Both the position numbers and the translations under genes were made by a program. A model generated the notes under the pieces. That model searched no databases. It saw only the letters and a list, made by a program, of their open reading frames with translations, and was not told the origin of the DNA. This document shows, piece by piece, positions 39,434 through 48,159 of a stretch of DNA of 64,000 bases. The stretch covers positions 84,817-148,816 of the forward strand of contig NZ_ATYW01000020.1 in NCBI RefSeq assembly GCF_000427885.1, read 5' to 3'. The first letter of the stretch is position 1; every line of letters starts with the position of its first letter. Origin of the DNA: Glycomyces tenuis DSM 44171 (GTDB taxonomy: Bacteria; Actinomycetota; Actinomycetes; Mycobacteriales; Micromonosporaceae).

Positions 39434-41074
39434 CTACGGCAGCACCTGGGTGCCGCCGAAGGTCACGACGAGGCTGCCGTCCGAGGCGAAGGACCAGTCC
39501 AGCGAGCCGGAGTACTCCGAGCAGCGGGAGCCGTTCGAGCCCTCCCACCACTGGTTCCCTCCGGCGTCGTCGCCGATGATCCGGTCCTCGTCGCCCGAGT
39601 CGCACGAGGTGTTGTCGCGGAAGGTCGAGGAGCCGCCGTCGAAGTTGAAGTTGCGCTCGGCGTTGCCGATGCTGGCGTTGCCGGTGATCGTCATCGACCC
39701 GGGGTTCGAGTTGTAGGTGAACCCGTGCTTGCCGTTGTCGTAGGCGATGCTGTTGGTCACGGTGTGGTCGACCGCGATGTCCTCGCCGCCGAGCTTGAAG
39801 CCGTTGCGGTCGCCGTTGCCGGCCTGGCCGCCGTTCGAGAGCGTCCCGTTCTCGTACGCCAGGGAGTTCTCGATCAGCACCTCGCCGATCGGGCCCGTGT
39901 CGTCCTTGGTGTACAGGTCCCAGCCGTCATCGATGTTGTTGTGCGCCACGGTGTTGCGGAAGACGTTACCGGGACCGGAGGTCAGCTTCGCGGCGAAGCC
40001 GTCGGCGTCCTCGCCGTCGGAGTCGACGTTGTCGTGCGACTCCGAGCTCACCACGAGGTTGTGCGAGGGCCACTCCTCTTCGGGCGCCCCGGCGGTGTAC
40101 CGCGCGATCTGGAGGCCCGTGTCGGCGTTGTGCCGCGTGACGACCCGCTCGATGATGTTGTGGTTGCCGCCCAGGAGGATCCCGTTGTCGCCGGCGTTCT
40201 CGACGATGAGGCCGTAGAAGTGCCACCAGTCGCCGCCCATGGCGATGCCGCGGTTGGCCGAGTCCTCGCTCTGGCCCGAGAAGTCCAGCACCGGCGTCTC
40301 GCCCGGGTAGGCGAACAGCTCGGTGCGGTCCGAGGAGGTGCCGTCGTTGCCCGGCTCGATGTGGACCGTCTCGGAGAAGTCGTAGGTCCCGCCCTTCAGG
40401 TAGATCGTCCCGCCCGGCTCGATGCGGCCGATCGCCGAGACCAGCGTCGTCGGGTCCGACTCGGTGCCGGAGGCGCCGTCGGTGCCGTCCGGCGCCACGT
40501 ACAGCTCGTCGCCGGTGGGCGGGTCGGTCGGGTCGTCGGGCGTCGTCGGGTCGTCCGGCGGCGTGGTGGTGTCGTCCGGCGGGGTGCCGTCGGTGGTCAC
40601 GTCCACGTAGTCGAGGTTGGGCAGGCCCTCCCCGGCGGTGGCGGTGAACTCGATCGTGTTGGTCCCCGCGTCCAGCTCCACCTCCACGAGCTCGGTGACC
40701 CAGTTCGTCCACGCGCCGGTGTCCTCGAACGCGGCCGAGGCCGCGGTGGCGTCGTTGACCGCCACCTCGGCGGGCCGGTCGCCTCCGCCGCCGTTGGCGT
40801 ACCGGATGCCAAGGGTGGCCGTCCCGGCCGCGTCGGCCTCGACGGTGAACCGGGCCCACGCGCCTTCCTCGTTCTCCGAGTTGCAGAAGCCGCTGCCGGA
40901 GAACCCGGCGTGCTCGGACTCGATCTCGCCGCCGCACTCGACCGAGGAGTCCTCGGCCTCGTAGCGGGTCTCCTGGGCGTGGGCGGTGTTCATCGCGACC
41001 ATCGTCGCCGCGGCGGCGACCAGGCCGGTCAGGCCGGCCACCGAGGCCACGCGCACCTTTCTTCTTCGGGACAT
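39434..41074 (-). CDS. secreted pectate lyase, PL9-type, with CBM35-like module
   Basis: 546 residues. A signal peptide (SVAGLTGLVAAAATMVAMNT, cut near AHA-QE) is followed by a carbohydrate-binding module of CBM35 type (YEAEDSSVECGG to NLDYVDVTTDG), a Pro/Asp/Thr linker (about 163-187), and a right-handed parallel beta-helix. The helix has NGFKLGGEDIAVDHTVTNS and GKHGFTYN, the signature of family 9 pectate lyases, where the Lys of FKLGG is the likely base. It cleaves pectin outside the cell by beta-elimination and should supply oligosaccharides to uptake systems such as the one downstream. Confidence 0.87.
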   Translation of the reverse strand: MSRRRKVRVASVAGLTGLVAAAATMVAMNTAHAQETRYEAEDSSVECGGEIESEHAGFSGSGFCNSENEEGAWARFTVEADAAGTATLGIRYANGGGGDRPAEVAVNDATAASAAFEDTGAWTNWVTELVEVELDAGTNTIEFTATAGEGLPNLDYVDVTTDGTPPDDTTTPPDDPTTPDDPTDPPTGDELYVAPDGTDGASGTESDPTTLVSAIGRIEPGGTIYLKGGTYDFSETVHIEPGNDGTSSDRTELFAYPGETPVLDFSGQSEDSANRGIAMGGDWWHFYGLIVENAGDNGILLGGNHNIIERVVTRHNADTGLQIARYTAGAPEEEWPSHNLVVSSESHDNVDSDGEDADGFAAKLTSGPGNVFRNTVAHNNIDDGWDLYTKDDTGPIGEVLIENSLAYENGTLSNGGQAGNGDRNGFKLGGEDIAVDHTVTNSIAYDNGKHGFTYNSNPGSMTITGNASIGNAERNFNFDGGSSTFRDNTSCDSGDEDRIIGDDAGGNQWWEGSNGSRCSEYSGSLDWSFASDGSLVVTFGGTQVLP

Positions 41075-41125
41075 GTCGTTCCTTCTCTCGTATCGAAATA
41101 CATAGAAACGTTGATGGATCTTCCG

Positions 41126-41189
41126 AGTCTATGGAAAGGGCTTTCTCAATGTCAAGGTCCGATGTGCAACCGATTGCTTTCAATATCGG
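41126..41189 (-). promoter_or_regulatory. promoter and possible operator of the pectate lyase gene
   Basis: On the minus strand TTGACA (41155-41150) and TAGACT (41131-41126) are 18 bp apart, about 52 bp before the start. The spacer holds a short palindrome GAAAG-GG-CTTTC (41134-41145). Upstream at 41170-41189 CCGAT and ATCGG form an imperfect inverted repeat. Either could bind a sugar-responsive repressor. Confidence 0.55.
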
Positions 41190-41319
41190 GCACGAGGAGT
41201 GGCCATCCGACCGTCGGAGCGGCCGTTTCGCTCTCGCGTGAGCATTCGGCTGACGGCGGTGGCGCCAGTTGTTGCAAACGCTTGAACGTCCGACTCCGCC
41301 TGAAATGTCCTCTGTGTCG

Positions 41320-42273
41320 TCACCGTTCGCCGCTGAGGCGGACCCCGAAGGCCGCGAGCGCGGCCCGGAAGGCGGGCGGCTCCTCGACGGTCACCTCGGC
41401 GTCCAGAAAGGCCAGACCGGTGAGCAGCCATTCCCACGTGTCGAGCATCAGCGTGGCCCTGGTCCGCCGCTCGCCCAAGGGATGGAGCTCGACGTCCTCG
41501 TACCTGAACGCGTCGGCCACGGCCGCCGCGGGCGCCTCCACCGTGAGCACGACGCGCTCGCGGCCCCGGTTGATCCCCTGGTCGAGGTAGTCGACGGCGG
41601 TCGCGGCGGGCAGGGGCCGCGGGGCGAAGACGTCGTTCGTCATCGTCAGGCCGCCGATCCGGTCGACGCGGTACAGCCGCCAGTCGCCCCGCCCGGTGTC
41701 CCAGCCGAGCAGGTACCACCGCAGATGGCGGTGCACCTGCCGGTGCGGTTCGACGCGCCGCCGCGAGACCGCGCCGTCCTTGCGCTCGTAGTCGAAGGCG
41801 ACCGCCCGCCGCTGCCCGATGGCCTCGGCCAGCGTCCCCAGGTCCGCGGCGCCGGTGCTCGGCGCGGGCGGGGCCTCGGTCTCCAGGCTCGCCCGCAGCC
41901 GCGCCGCCCGGTGGCGCAGGCGCTTCGGCAGGTACTGCTCGACCTTGCCGTAGGCCCGGGTCGCCGCGTCGTCCAGACTCCCCTCGGCCGCGCTGCCGGT
42001 GGCCGCGAGGGCGGCCAGCCCGAGCAGGACCGCGATCGCCTCGTCGTCGCCGAGCATGAGCGGCGGCATGGCCGTGCCGGCCGTGAGCCGGTAGTGGCCG
42101 CCGGGCCCCGGCCGGGTCGCCACGGGGTAGCCGTAGCCGCGGAGGCGGTCGACGTCGCGCCGCAGCGTCCTGGGGCTGACGCCGAGCCGCTCGGCGAGCT
42201 CCTCGCCGCTGAACGACCGCCCGGTCTGGAGCATGGCCAGCAGCGACAGGGCCCGCCCGGTGACATCCGCCAT
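41320..42273 (-). CDS. WYL-domain (YafY-type) transcriptional regulator
   Basis: 317 residues from the ATG at 42273; an earlier in-frame ATG at 42315 adds 14 unlikely residues. CAGACT six bases before 42273 suggests a leaderless transcript. The winged helix-turn-helix (GEELAERLGVSPRTLRRDVD) is followed by a WYL domain with HRHLRWYLLGWDTGRGDWRL. WYL proteins sense nucleic-acid or small-molecule ligands. It is divergent from the UvrA-like gene by 62 bp and probably controls it. Confidence 0.87.
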   Translation of the reverse strand: MADVTGRALSLLAMLQTGRSFSGEELAERLGVSPRTLRRDVDRLRGYGYPVATRPGPGGHYRLTAGTAMPPLMLGDDEAIAVLLGLAALAATGSAAEGSLDDAATRAYGKVEQYLPKRLRHRAARLRASLETEAPPAPSTGAADLGTLAEAIGQRRAVAFDYERKDGAVSRRRVEPHRQVHRHLRWYLLGWDTGRGDWRLYRVDRIGGLTMTNDVFAPRPLPAATAVDYLDQGINRGRERVVLTVEAPAAAVADAFRYEDVELHPLGERRTRATLMLDTWEWLLTGLAFLDAEVTVEEPPAFRAALAAFGVRLSGER

Positions 42274-42322
42274 GGCCCCAGTCTGGCCCATATCGCGGCC
42301 GGGAACCGGCCGCATCCGCTCA

Positions 42323-42328
42323 TAGCCT
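42323..42328 (+). promoter_or_regulatory. -10 box of a probable leaderless transcript (UvrA-like gene)
   Basis: TAGCCT ends seven bases before the ATG at 42336, with no ribosome-binding site between. The region is shared with the divergent WYL regulator. Confidence 0.4.
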
Positions 42329-42335
42329 CGGTCGT

Positions 42336-44594
42336 ATGAGCGAACGAACGATCCGCATCCGAGGCGCCCGCACCAACAACCTGAAGTCCGTGGACGTGGA
42401 CCTCCCGCGCGGCGGCCTCACCGTGCTCGTCGGCGTGTCCGGCTCGGGCAAGTCGTCACTGGTGTTCGACACGATCGCCGCCGAGGCCGGCCACCAGTTG
42501 AACGAGACCTTCCCCCCGTTCGCCCGGAACCGCCTGCCCAAATGGACCCGGCCGGAGGTGGACGAGATCGGCGGGCTCTCGCCCGTCGTGCTCGTCGACC
42601 AGCGCCGGATCGGCGGGAACGCCAGGTCCACCGTCGGCACCGTCACCGACGCGTGGACCTATCTCCGGCTGCTGTTCTCGCGGATCGGCTCGCCCCACGT
42701 GGGGGAGTCGAACCGGTTCTCGTTCAACGACCCGGCCGGCATGTGCCCCGCCTGCTCCGGGCTCGGCGAGGTCGTGGTGAGCGCCGTCGACCGCTTCCTG
42801 GACCTGGACCGGTCCCTCGCCGAAGGGGCGATCCTGGTGCCCGGCTTCGGCAGCGGCGGCTACTGGCACTCCCGGTACGCCGACATCGGCAGCTTCGCCC
42901 CCGAGACCCCGCTGCGCGAGTGGACCAAGGACGAGCGGCTGGCGCTGCTCTACGGCGGCGAGCACGCCGCCCGGCTCGGCACCCGCCCGCCCGCCGACTA
43001 CGAGGGCGTGGTGGAGCGGTTCGAGCGGATCCACCTGCACACCGCCGACGACCTGTCCGACCGCAAGCGGGAGACCATCGCCCGGTTCACCCGCTCCGAG
43101 ACCTGCCCCGAGTGCGGCGGCGAGCGCCTGAACGGGCCCGCCCGCACCGCCACGGTCCTCGGGCGCACCATCGGCGAACTGGCCCGCATGGAGATCACCG
43201 AGCTCGCCGCCCTGGTGGAGCGGGTGGACGAGCCGGCCGTCGCGCCCGTCGCGGCCGCCCTCGTCGAGCGGCTGCGGGCCATGGTCACCATCGGGCTCGG
43301 GTACCTCCACCTGGGCCGGGCCACCACCAGCCTGTCCGGCGGCGAGTCGCAGCGGATCAAGACCGTCAGGCACCTCGGGAGCAGCCTGGTCGAGATGCTG
43401 TACGTCTTCGACGAGCCCACGGTCGGCCTCCATCCGCACGACGTCGCCTCCATGACCGCCCTGCTGGAGCAGCTGCGCGACAAGGGCAACACCGTCCTCG
43501 TCGTCGAACACGACCCCGCCGTCATGGCCGTCGCCGACCAGATCGTCGAGATCGGCCCGGGCGCCGGCGCCGACGGCGGACGGCTGGTCTTCCAGGGCGC
43601 CTTCGACGAGCTGCGGACGGCCCGCACCCCGACCGCGGCGGCCCTCGCGCGGCGGACACCGGCCAAGGCCGAGCCGCGCGAGCCCGCCGGCGTGATCACG
43701 GTGAAGGACGCCGTCCGCAACAACCTCCGGCAGGTGACCGTCGGCATCCCCGCCGAGGTCCTCACCGTTCTCACCGGCGTCGCCGGATCGGGCAAGTCCA
43801 GCCTCGCCGCGGAGCTGGTCGAGCAGCACGGCGCCGTCGTGATCGACCAGAGGCCAGTCGGGGCCAACCGCCGCTCCACGCCCCTGACGTACACCGGCGT
43901 GGCCGCCGCGGTCCGCAAGCTCTTCGCCGGGCGGAGCGGCCTGCCCGCCAAGCACTTCAGCGCCAACTCCGAGGGCGCCTGCCCCGAGTGCGAGGGCCTC
44001 GGCGTCATCTACACCGACCTGGCCTTCATGGACGGCCGGGAGACCGTCTGCGAAGCGTGCGAAGGCAGGCGCTTCACCGACGAGGTGCTCCGCCACCGCG
44101 TCGACGGCCTGTCGATAGCCGACGTCGACGAGCTGACCATCGCCGACGCCCTCCGGCGCCTGCCCGACCCGGCGATCCGCAAGGCGCTGCACCACCTCGA
44201 ACGGGTGGGGCTCGGCTACCTCCGCCTCGGCCAGCCGCTGACGACGCTCTCGGGCGGGGAGTGCCAGCGCGTCAAGATCGCCAAGGAACTGCGCGACGCC
44301 GCCGAGCCGTCCCTGTACGTCCTCGACGAGCCCACGACCGGGCTGCACCTGAGCGACGTCGACACGCTCGTCGGCGTCCTCGACCGGCTGGTCGACCAAG
44401 GCCACACCGTCGTGGTCATCGAGCACGACCTCGACGTGATCCGCCGCGCGGACTGGCTCGTCGACCTCGGCCCCGGGCCCGGCAGGCACGGCGGGCGGGT
44501 GCTCTACGAAGGGCCGGTGGCGCACCTGAGCGGCACCGCCACCGCCGAGGCCCTGTGGGGCGCCGCCCGGCGTCAGCCGCCGACGACGGCGTAG
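42336..44594 (+). CDS. UvrA-like ABC ATPase (DrrC-type drug resistance)
   Basis: 752 residues, against about 950 in housekeeping UvrA. Two ABC units are present: Walker A GVSGSGKSS (33-41) and GVAGSGKSS, signatures LSGGESQRIK and LSGGECQRVK, Walker B YVFDEPTVGLHP and YVLDEPTTGLHL. Zinc-finger cysteines are CPAC, CPECGG, CPECEG and CEAC. The UvrB-binding region appears shortened. Short UvrA proteins of this class include DrrC of daunorubicin producers, thought to clear DNA-bound drug. It could protect against a DNA-damaging metabolite; which one is unknown. Confidence 0.85.
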   Translation: MSERTIRIRGARTNNLKSVDVDLPRGGLTVLVGVSGSGKSSLVFDTIAAEAGHQLNETFPPFARNRLPKWTRPEVDEIGGLSPVVLVDQRRIGGNARSTVGTVTDAWTYLRLLFSRIGSPHVGESNRFSFNDPAGMCPACSGLGEVVVSAVDRFLDLDRSLAEGAILVPGFGSGGYWHSRYADIGSFAPETPLREWTKDERLALLYGGEHAARLGTRPPADYEGVVERFERIHLHTADDLSDRKRETIARFTRSETCPECGGERLNGPARTATVLGRTIGELARMEITELAALVERVDEPAVAPVAAALVERLRAMVTIGLGYLHLGRATTSLSGGESQRIKTVRHLGSSLVEMLYVFDEPTVGLHPHDVASMTALLEQLRDKGNTVLVVEHDPAVMAVADQIVEIGPGAGADGGRLVFQGAFDELRTARTPTAAALARRTPAKAEPREPAGVITVKDAVRNNLRQVTVGIPAEVLTVLTGVAGSGKSSLAAELVEQHGAVVIDQRPVGANRRSTPLTYTGVAAAVRKLFAGRSGLPAKHFSANSEGACPECEGLGVIYTDLAFMDGRETVCEACEGRRFTDEVLRHRVDGLSIADVDELTIADALRRLPDPAIRKALHHLERVGLGYLRLGQPLTTLSGGECQRVKIAKELRDAAEPSLYVLDEPTTGLHLSDVDTLVGVLDRLVDQGHTVVVIEHDLDVIRRADWLVDLGPGPGRHGGRVLYEGPVAHLSGTATAEALWGAARRQPPTTA

Positions 44595-45280
44595 GCCCGG
44601 ACCGGGAAGGTGCCGAGGCCGCGCACCGCGGGCGGCGCGGCGTGGAGCCGGGCGCCGCTGCGCGGGAGCCGGTCGAGGCCGGTCAGGTGCTCCAGCACCG
44701 GGATGCCCGCGGCGAGCAGGATCGAGTGCGCGGGCCGCTCGTCGCCGGAGGTGTCGTCGATGTTGACGCTGTCGATGCCGACCAGCGCCGCCCCGGCGTC
44801 CGCCAGCGTCCGCGCCCCGGGGCCGTCGAGATACGGCGCCTCGGCGGACAGGTACCCGTCCGTGCCCCAATGGCGGTCCCAGCCGGTGCGCAGCAGCACG
44901 GCCCGCCCCGACACCTCGTACGGAGCCAGGTCCTCCGGCGTGGCGGCTCTGCTCCCGCTCCCGGTCAGGTCGACCAGGACCACCGGCAGGTCCGCCACTT
45001 TGGACAGATCCAGCTCGGCGAGGTCCGCGCCGTCGGCGTAGCGGTGGAACGGGCTGTCGACGTAGGTGCCGGTGTTGCCGACCATGCTGATGCGGTCGAT
45101 GGCGAACTCGGTGCCGGGCGCGTAGTGCCCGCGCGAGTCCTCGCGGGTCAGATGCGGGGTGATCTCCGGGCCCGGCAGGCCCGGATAGGTCGTCATGCCC
45201 GCGGTGATCGCGTGGCTGAGCTCGACGAGCCGCCGCCCGTCGGCCGGGCGGTTCGGATCGGAGGCGCGGTGTTCGGTCAT
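44573..45280 (-). CDS. cyclase family protein (kynurenine-formamidase-like) with altered metal motif
   Basis: 235 residues. The fold is that of KynB-type hydrolases: LVELSHAITAGMTTYPGLPG at the N-terminus and LLRTGWDRHWG later. The metal-binding motif HxGTHxDxPxH reads NTGTYVDSPFH (69-79), so two His positions are Asn and Tyr, while Asp75 and His79 remain. Activity may be changed or lost. TACGGT on its strand, seven bases before the ATG, suggests a leaderless transcript. The 3' end overlaps the UvrA-like gene by 22 bp. Confidence 0.8.
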   Translation of the reverse strand: MTEHRASDPNRPADGRRLVELSHAITAGMTTYPGLPGPEITPHLTREDSRGHYAPGTEFAIDRISMVGNTGTYVDSPFHRYADGADLAELDLSKVADLPVVLVDLTGSGSRAATPEDLAPYEVSGRAVLLRTGWDRHWGTDGYLSAEAPYLDGPGARTLADAGAALVGIDSVNIDDTSGDERPAHSILLAAGIPVLEHLTGLDRLPRSGARLHAAPPAVRGLGTFPVRAYAVVGG

Positions 45281-45306
45281 CGTTCACACCGTAGCGCCCG
45301 CCGCGC

Positions 45307-45912
45307 TCAGATCCAGCCCTGCTCCCAGGCGTGCTGGGCGGCGGCGTGGCGGGTGCGCTTGCCGAGCTTCCGCATCGCGGTGGACAGGTAGTTCCGGACC
45401 GTTCCCGGCGCGAGGTGCAGCTCGGCGGCGATCTCGTCGATCGTGCCGCCGCCGCGCGTGGCCCGCAGCAGTTCGAGCTCCCGATCCGTCAGCGGCGAGG
45501 CGTCCTCGGTGAGCGCCGAGGCGGCGATCTCGGGGTCGATGTAGCGCTTACCGGCGCTGACGTCGCGGATGACGCGGGCCAGCTGGTCCACCGGCGCCGT
45601 CTTGGGCACGAAGCCCGAGACGCCCGCCGCCAGCGCCCGCCGCAGGATCCCCGGCCTGGCGTGGCGCGTCACGAGGATGACCTTGGGCCCCTTGGCCGCC
45701 GAGAGGATCTGGCCGGCCGCCCACAGGCCGTCGCGCGGCGGCATCTCCAAGTCGAGGATCGCGATGTCCGGCGCGTGGCGTCCGGCGAGCTCGGCGGCGG
45801 CCTCGCCGTTGTCGGCCTGGGCGACGACGGCCATGTCCGCCTCGAGGTCGAGCAGCGAGGCCAGGGCCTCGCGGATGAGGGTCTCGTCGTCGGCGATGAG
45901 CAGTCTGATCAT
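45307..45912 (-). CDS. NarL/LuxR-type response regulator
   Basis: 201 residues. Receiver domain with phosphorylation site Asp54 (IAILDLEMPPRDG) and Lys104 (FVPKTAPV), then a LuxR-type helix-turn-helix (LTDRELELLRATRGGGTIDE; LHLAPGTVRNYLSTAMRKLG). Its start overlaps the kinase stop (ATGA). Together they are divergent from an ABC export pair, a common design for sensing a toxic compound and switching on its export. Confidence 0.92.
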   Translation of the reverse strand: MIRLLIADDETLIREALASLLDLEADMAVVAQADNGEAAAELAGRHAPDIAILDLEMPPRDGLWAAGQILSAAKGPKVILVTRHARPGILRRALAAGVSGFVPKTAPVDQLARVIRDVSAGKRYIDPEIAASALTEDASPLTDRELELLRATRGGGTIDEIAAELHLAPGTVRNYLSTAMRKLGKRTRHAAAQHAWEQGWI

Positions 45913-47096
45913 GCCCCGGCCTCCAGCGGCAGCGATCCGGTCAGGACGAAGCGCCCGCCCTCGCGGGCGTGCTCGACCGCGCCGCCCGCGGCCGTGAAGC
46001 GCTCGGCGAGCATGGCCAGGCCGTTGCCGCTGCCGCTCTCCTCGCCGGCCCCGTCGTTGGTGATCGCGACGGTCGCCGCGCCGCCCTCGGCCTCCACGCG
46101 CAGCGTCGCCTCGGTCGCCTCGGCGTGGCGCAGCAGGTTCGTCGTGCCCTCCCGGACCAGGAGCCCCAGCAGCCGCTGGCGTTCGGGCCCCAGTTCGGGT
46201 ACGTCGGCGTCGACGGTGGCGTGGATTCCGGCCGAGTCCAGGATCCTCGCGGCGGAGGCGATCTCGTCGGCCAGCGAGACCTGCCGGTAGCCGCCGACGA
46301 CGGCGCGCGTGTCCCCCAGCGTGGCCCGGGACAGCTCCTCGATGGCCTCCAGCTCGCGCACCGCGTCGGCGGGCCTGACCTCGACGAGGCGTCGCGCCAG
46401 CTGCGCCTTGAGGACGATCGCCTGGAGGTGGCCGCCGTTGATGTCGTGGAGCTCGGCGGCGAAGCGCAGCCGCTCCTCGGCCACCGCCAGCTCGGCGGCC
46501 AGGCCCCGGCTGTGCTCGAGTTCGAGTGCCACGGCGTAGTTCCACCACTGGCAGACCACGCCGAGCACCACGGCCGGGAAGATCATGAGGGACATGATGG
46601 GCAGGGTGCGGTCGGCCAGTCCCGTCCACGTCAGGCCCACCGCGACGACGAACACCGCCACGGTGCCGTACAGCGCGAGCTTCCAGCGGAGGCCGGGGCG
46701 GGCCCGCAGGACCGGGACGGAGGCCAGCAGCCCGGCCGGAGCCACCCAAGCGGCGCTGACCTCGCCGTCGTAGGCGAGGGCGAGACCGGCGACCAAGGCC
46801 GCCAGGCCCGTCCAGCTCAGCAGCCGCTGCGCTCGCTCGCTTCCGTCCCGCATGAACACCACCAGCGCGGCGGTGCTCACCGCGGTCACGGCGGCGGCCG
46901 CGACCACGGCCGCCGCCAGGCGCGGGCCGGGCAGCTCCGAGGCGGCCAGGAACGACAGGGCGATGAACAGCGCGAAGGGACCGCAGCCCGCGATCGTCCA
47001 GAAGGTGTATCGGCGGAGCCGGTGCAGATCCCGCACCGGCGGCTCGAAGTGGCTCAGCACGTCGTGATTGAACCACCGCCACCGCCGAAGTGACAA
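45909..47096 (-). CDS. sensor histidine kinase, HisKA_3 type
   Basis: 395 residues if translation starts at the TTG at 47096; a GTG at 47060 is the alternative, since neither has a good ribosome-binding site. About five or six hydrophobic helices span residues 30-190, with short loops, so signals are probably sensed in or at the membrane. The phospho-acceptor is His217 in AAELHDINGGHLQAI, followed by an ATPase domain (REGTTNLLRHAEATEAT; NDGAGEESGSGNGLAML). It pairs with the regulator encoded downstream. Confidence 0.88.
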   Translation of the reverse strand: MSLRRWRWFNHDVLSHFEPPVRDLHRLRRYTFWTIAGCGPFALFIALSFLAASELPGPRLAAAVVAAAAVTAVSTAALVVFMRDGSERAQRLLSWTGLAALVAGLALAYDGEVSAAWVAPAGLLASVPVLRARPGLRWKLALYGTVAVFVVAVGLTWTGLADRTLPIMSLMIFPAVVLGVVCQWWNYAVALELEHSRGLAAELAVAEERLRFAAELHDINGGHLQAIVLKAQLARRLVEVRPADAVRELEAIEELSRATLGDTRAVVGGYRQVSLADEIASAARILDSAGIHATVDADVPELGPERQRLLGLLVREGTTNLLRHAEATEATLRVEAEGGAATVAITNDGAGEESGSGNGLAMLAERFTAAGGAVEHAREGGRFVLTGSLPLEAGA

Positions 47097-47102
47097 ATGT
47101 CA
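47091..47102. promoter_or_regulatory. palindrome in the kinase/ABC divergent region
   Basis: TGACA-AA-TGTCA is a 5-bp inverted repeat at the junction of the divergent genes, covering the proposed TTG start of the kinase. On the plus strand TACATT at 47115-47120 could be the -10 of the ABC genes. A binding site for the LuxR-type regulator is possible; if so, the kinase start at 47060 is more likely. Confidence 0.3.
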
Positions 47103-47184
47103 AGCCGGATCGCGTACATTTCCAGCGGCTTCGATGCGGATTCGGCACTACCGGGGCCCGCCCCGATCTCGGATCGTTGAGCGC

Positions 47185-48159
47185 ATGATGCGAACACATG
47201 CGACACCCGGCGCCGAGCCGGACTCCGACCTCGGCGGCCTCGCCCCCTCGGACGCGGCCGTCGACGTCCTCGACCTGACCTGTCGCTACGGCTCCTTCAC
47301 CGCGGTCGAGGGCGTCTCCTTCGCCGTCGCGCCGGGGGAGCTGTTCGCGCTCCTCGGCACCAACGGCGCGGGCAAGACGACCACGATCGAGACGCTCCAA
47401 GGGCTCCGGCGCCCCGCCTCCGGCCGAGCCCGCGTCCTCGGGCGCGACCCCTGGCGGCACCGCCGGGCCCAGGCCGGCCAGGTCTCGGTGATCGGCCAGG
47501 AGACCGGTTTCGCCGAGGACCTGACCGTGACCGAGACCGTCCGGCTGTGGACCGAGCTCCACCGCCTCGCCCCCGACGAGGGCGTGGGCGGACTGATCGA
47601 CCGGGTCGGGCTCGCCCACCGCTCGGGCACGCGCGTCGTCGCCCTCTCGGGCGGCGAGCGCCGCCGCCTCGACCTGGCGCTGGCGATCGGCACCCGGCCG
47701 CGGGTGCTGTTCGCCGACGAGCCCACCACCGGCCTCGACCCGAAGTCCCGCCGCGGCACCTGGGCGATCCTGCGGGAGCTCACCGCGGGCGGCACCACGG
47801 TCCTGCTGACCACGCACTACCTCGACGAGGCTGCCGAACTGGCCGACCACGTCGCCATCATGGACAAGGGCCGGATCGTCCGCTTCGGCACCGTCGAGGA
47901 GGTCGTCGCCTCGCACGGCGCGCTCATCACCGCGCGGTTGGACGAGGCGATCGACGCCAGGGACCTCCCGGCCCTCGCCGGCGAGATCCGCTGCGCCGCG
48001 GGCGAACTGCGCGTGCGCACCCCCGAACTCCAGGCCGACCTCCACCGCCTGCTCACCTGGGCCGACTGGCGCCAGATCACCCTCGGCGGCCTCAAGGCCG
48101 CTCCCGCCACGCTCGACGAGATCTTCGCCGAGCTCGAAGACGACAAGGACCGACGATGA
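47185..48159 (+). CDS. ABC exporter ATP-binding protein
   Basis: 324 residues from the first of two adjacent ATGs; longer in-frame starts (47068) would lie inside the divergent kinase gene. Motifs: Walker A LLGTNGAGKTTT, Q-loop GQETGF, signature LSGGERRRL, Walker B VLFADEPTTGLDP, H-loop LLTTHYLDEA. The C-terminal extension (from about 250) is usual for DrrA/CcmA-type exporters. It overlaps the permease gene by ATGA and forms an ABC-2 exporter with it. Confidence 0.92.
   Translation: MMRTHATPGAEPDSDLGGLAPSDAAVDVLDLTCRYGSFTAVEGVSFAVAPGELFALLGTNGAGKTTTIETLQGLRRPASGRARVLGRDPWRHRRAQAGQVSVIGQETGFAEDLTVTETVRLWTELHRLAPDEGVGGLIDRVGLAHRSGTRVVALSGGERRRLDLALAIGTRPRVLFADEPTTGLDPKSRRGTWAILRELTAGGTTVLLTTHYLDEAAELADHVAIMDKGRIVRFGTVEEVVASHGALITARLDEAIDARDLPALAGEIRCAAGELRVRTPELQADLHRLLTWADWRQITLGGLKAAPATLDEIFAELEDDKDRR

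Noticed and set aside
41272-41286. A catabolite-repression (cre)-like site TTGCAAACGCTTGAA upstream of the pectate lyase gene
   Set aside because: It matches LacI-type sites only partly, lies over 115 bp from the promoter, and CcpA is not expected in actinomycetes. Too weak to list as a feature.
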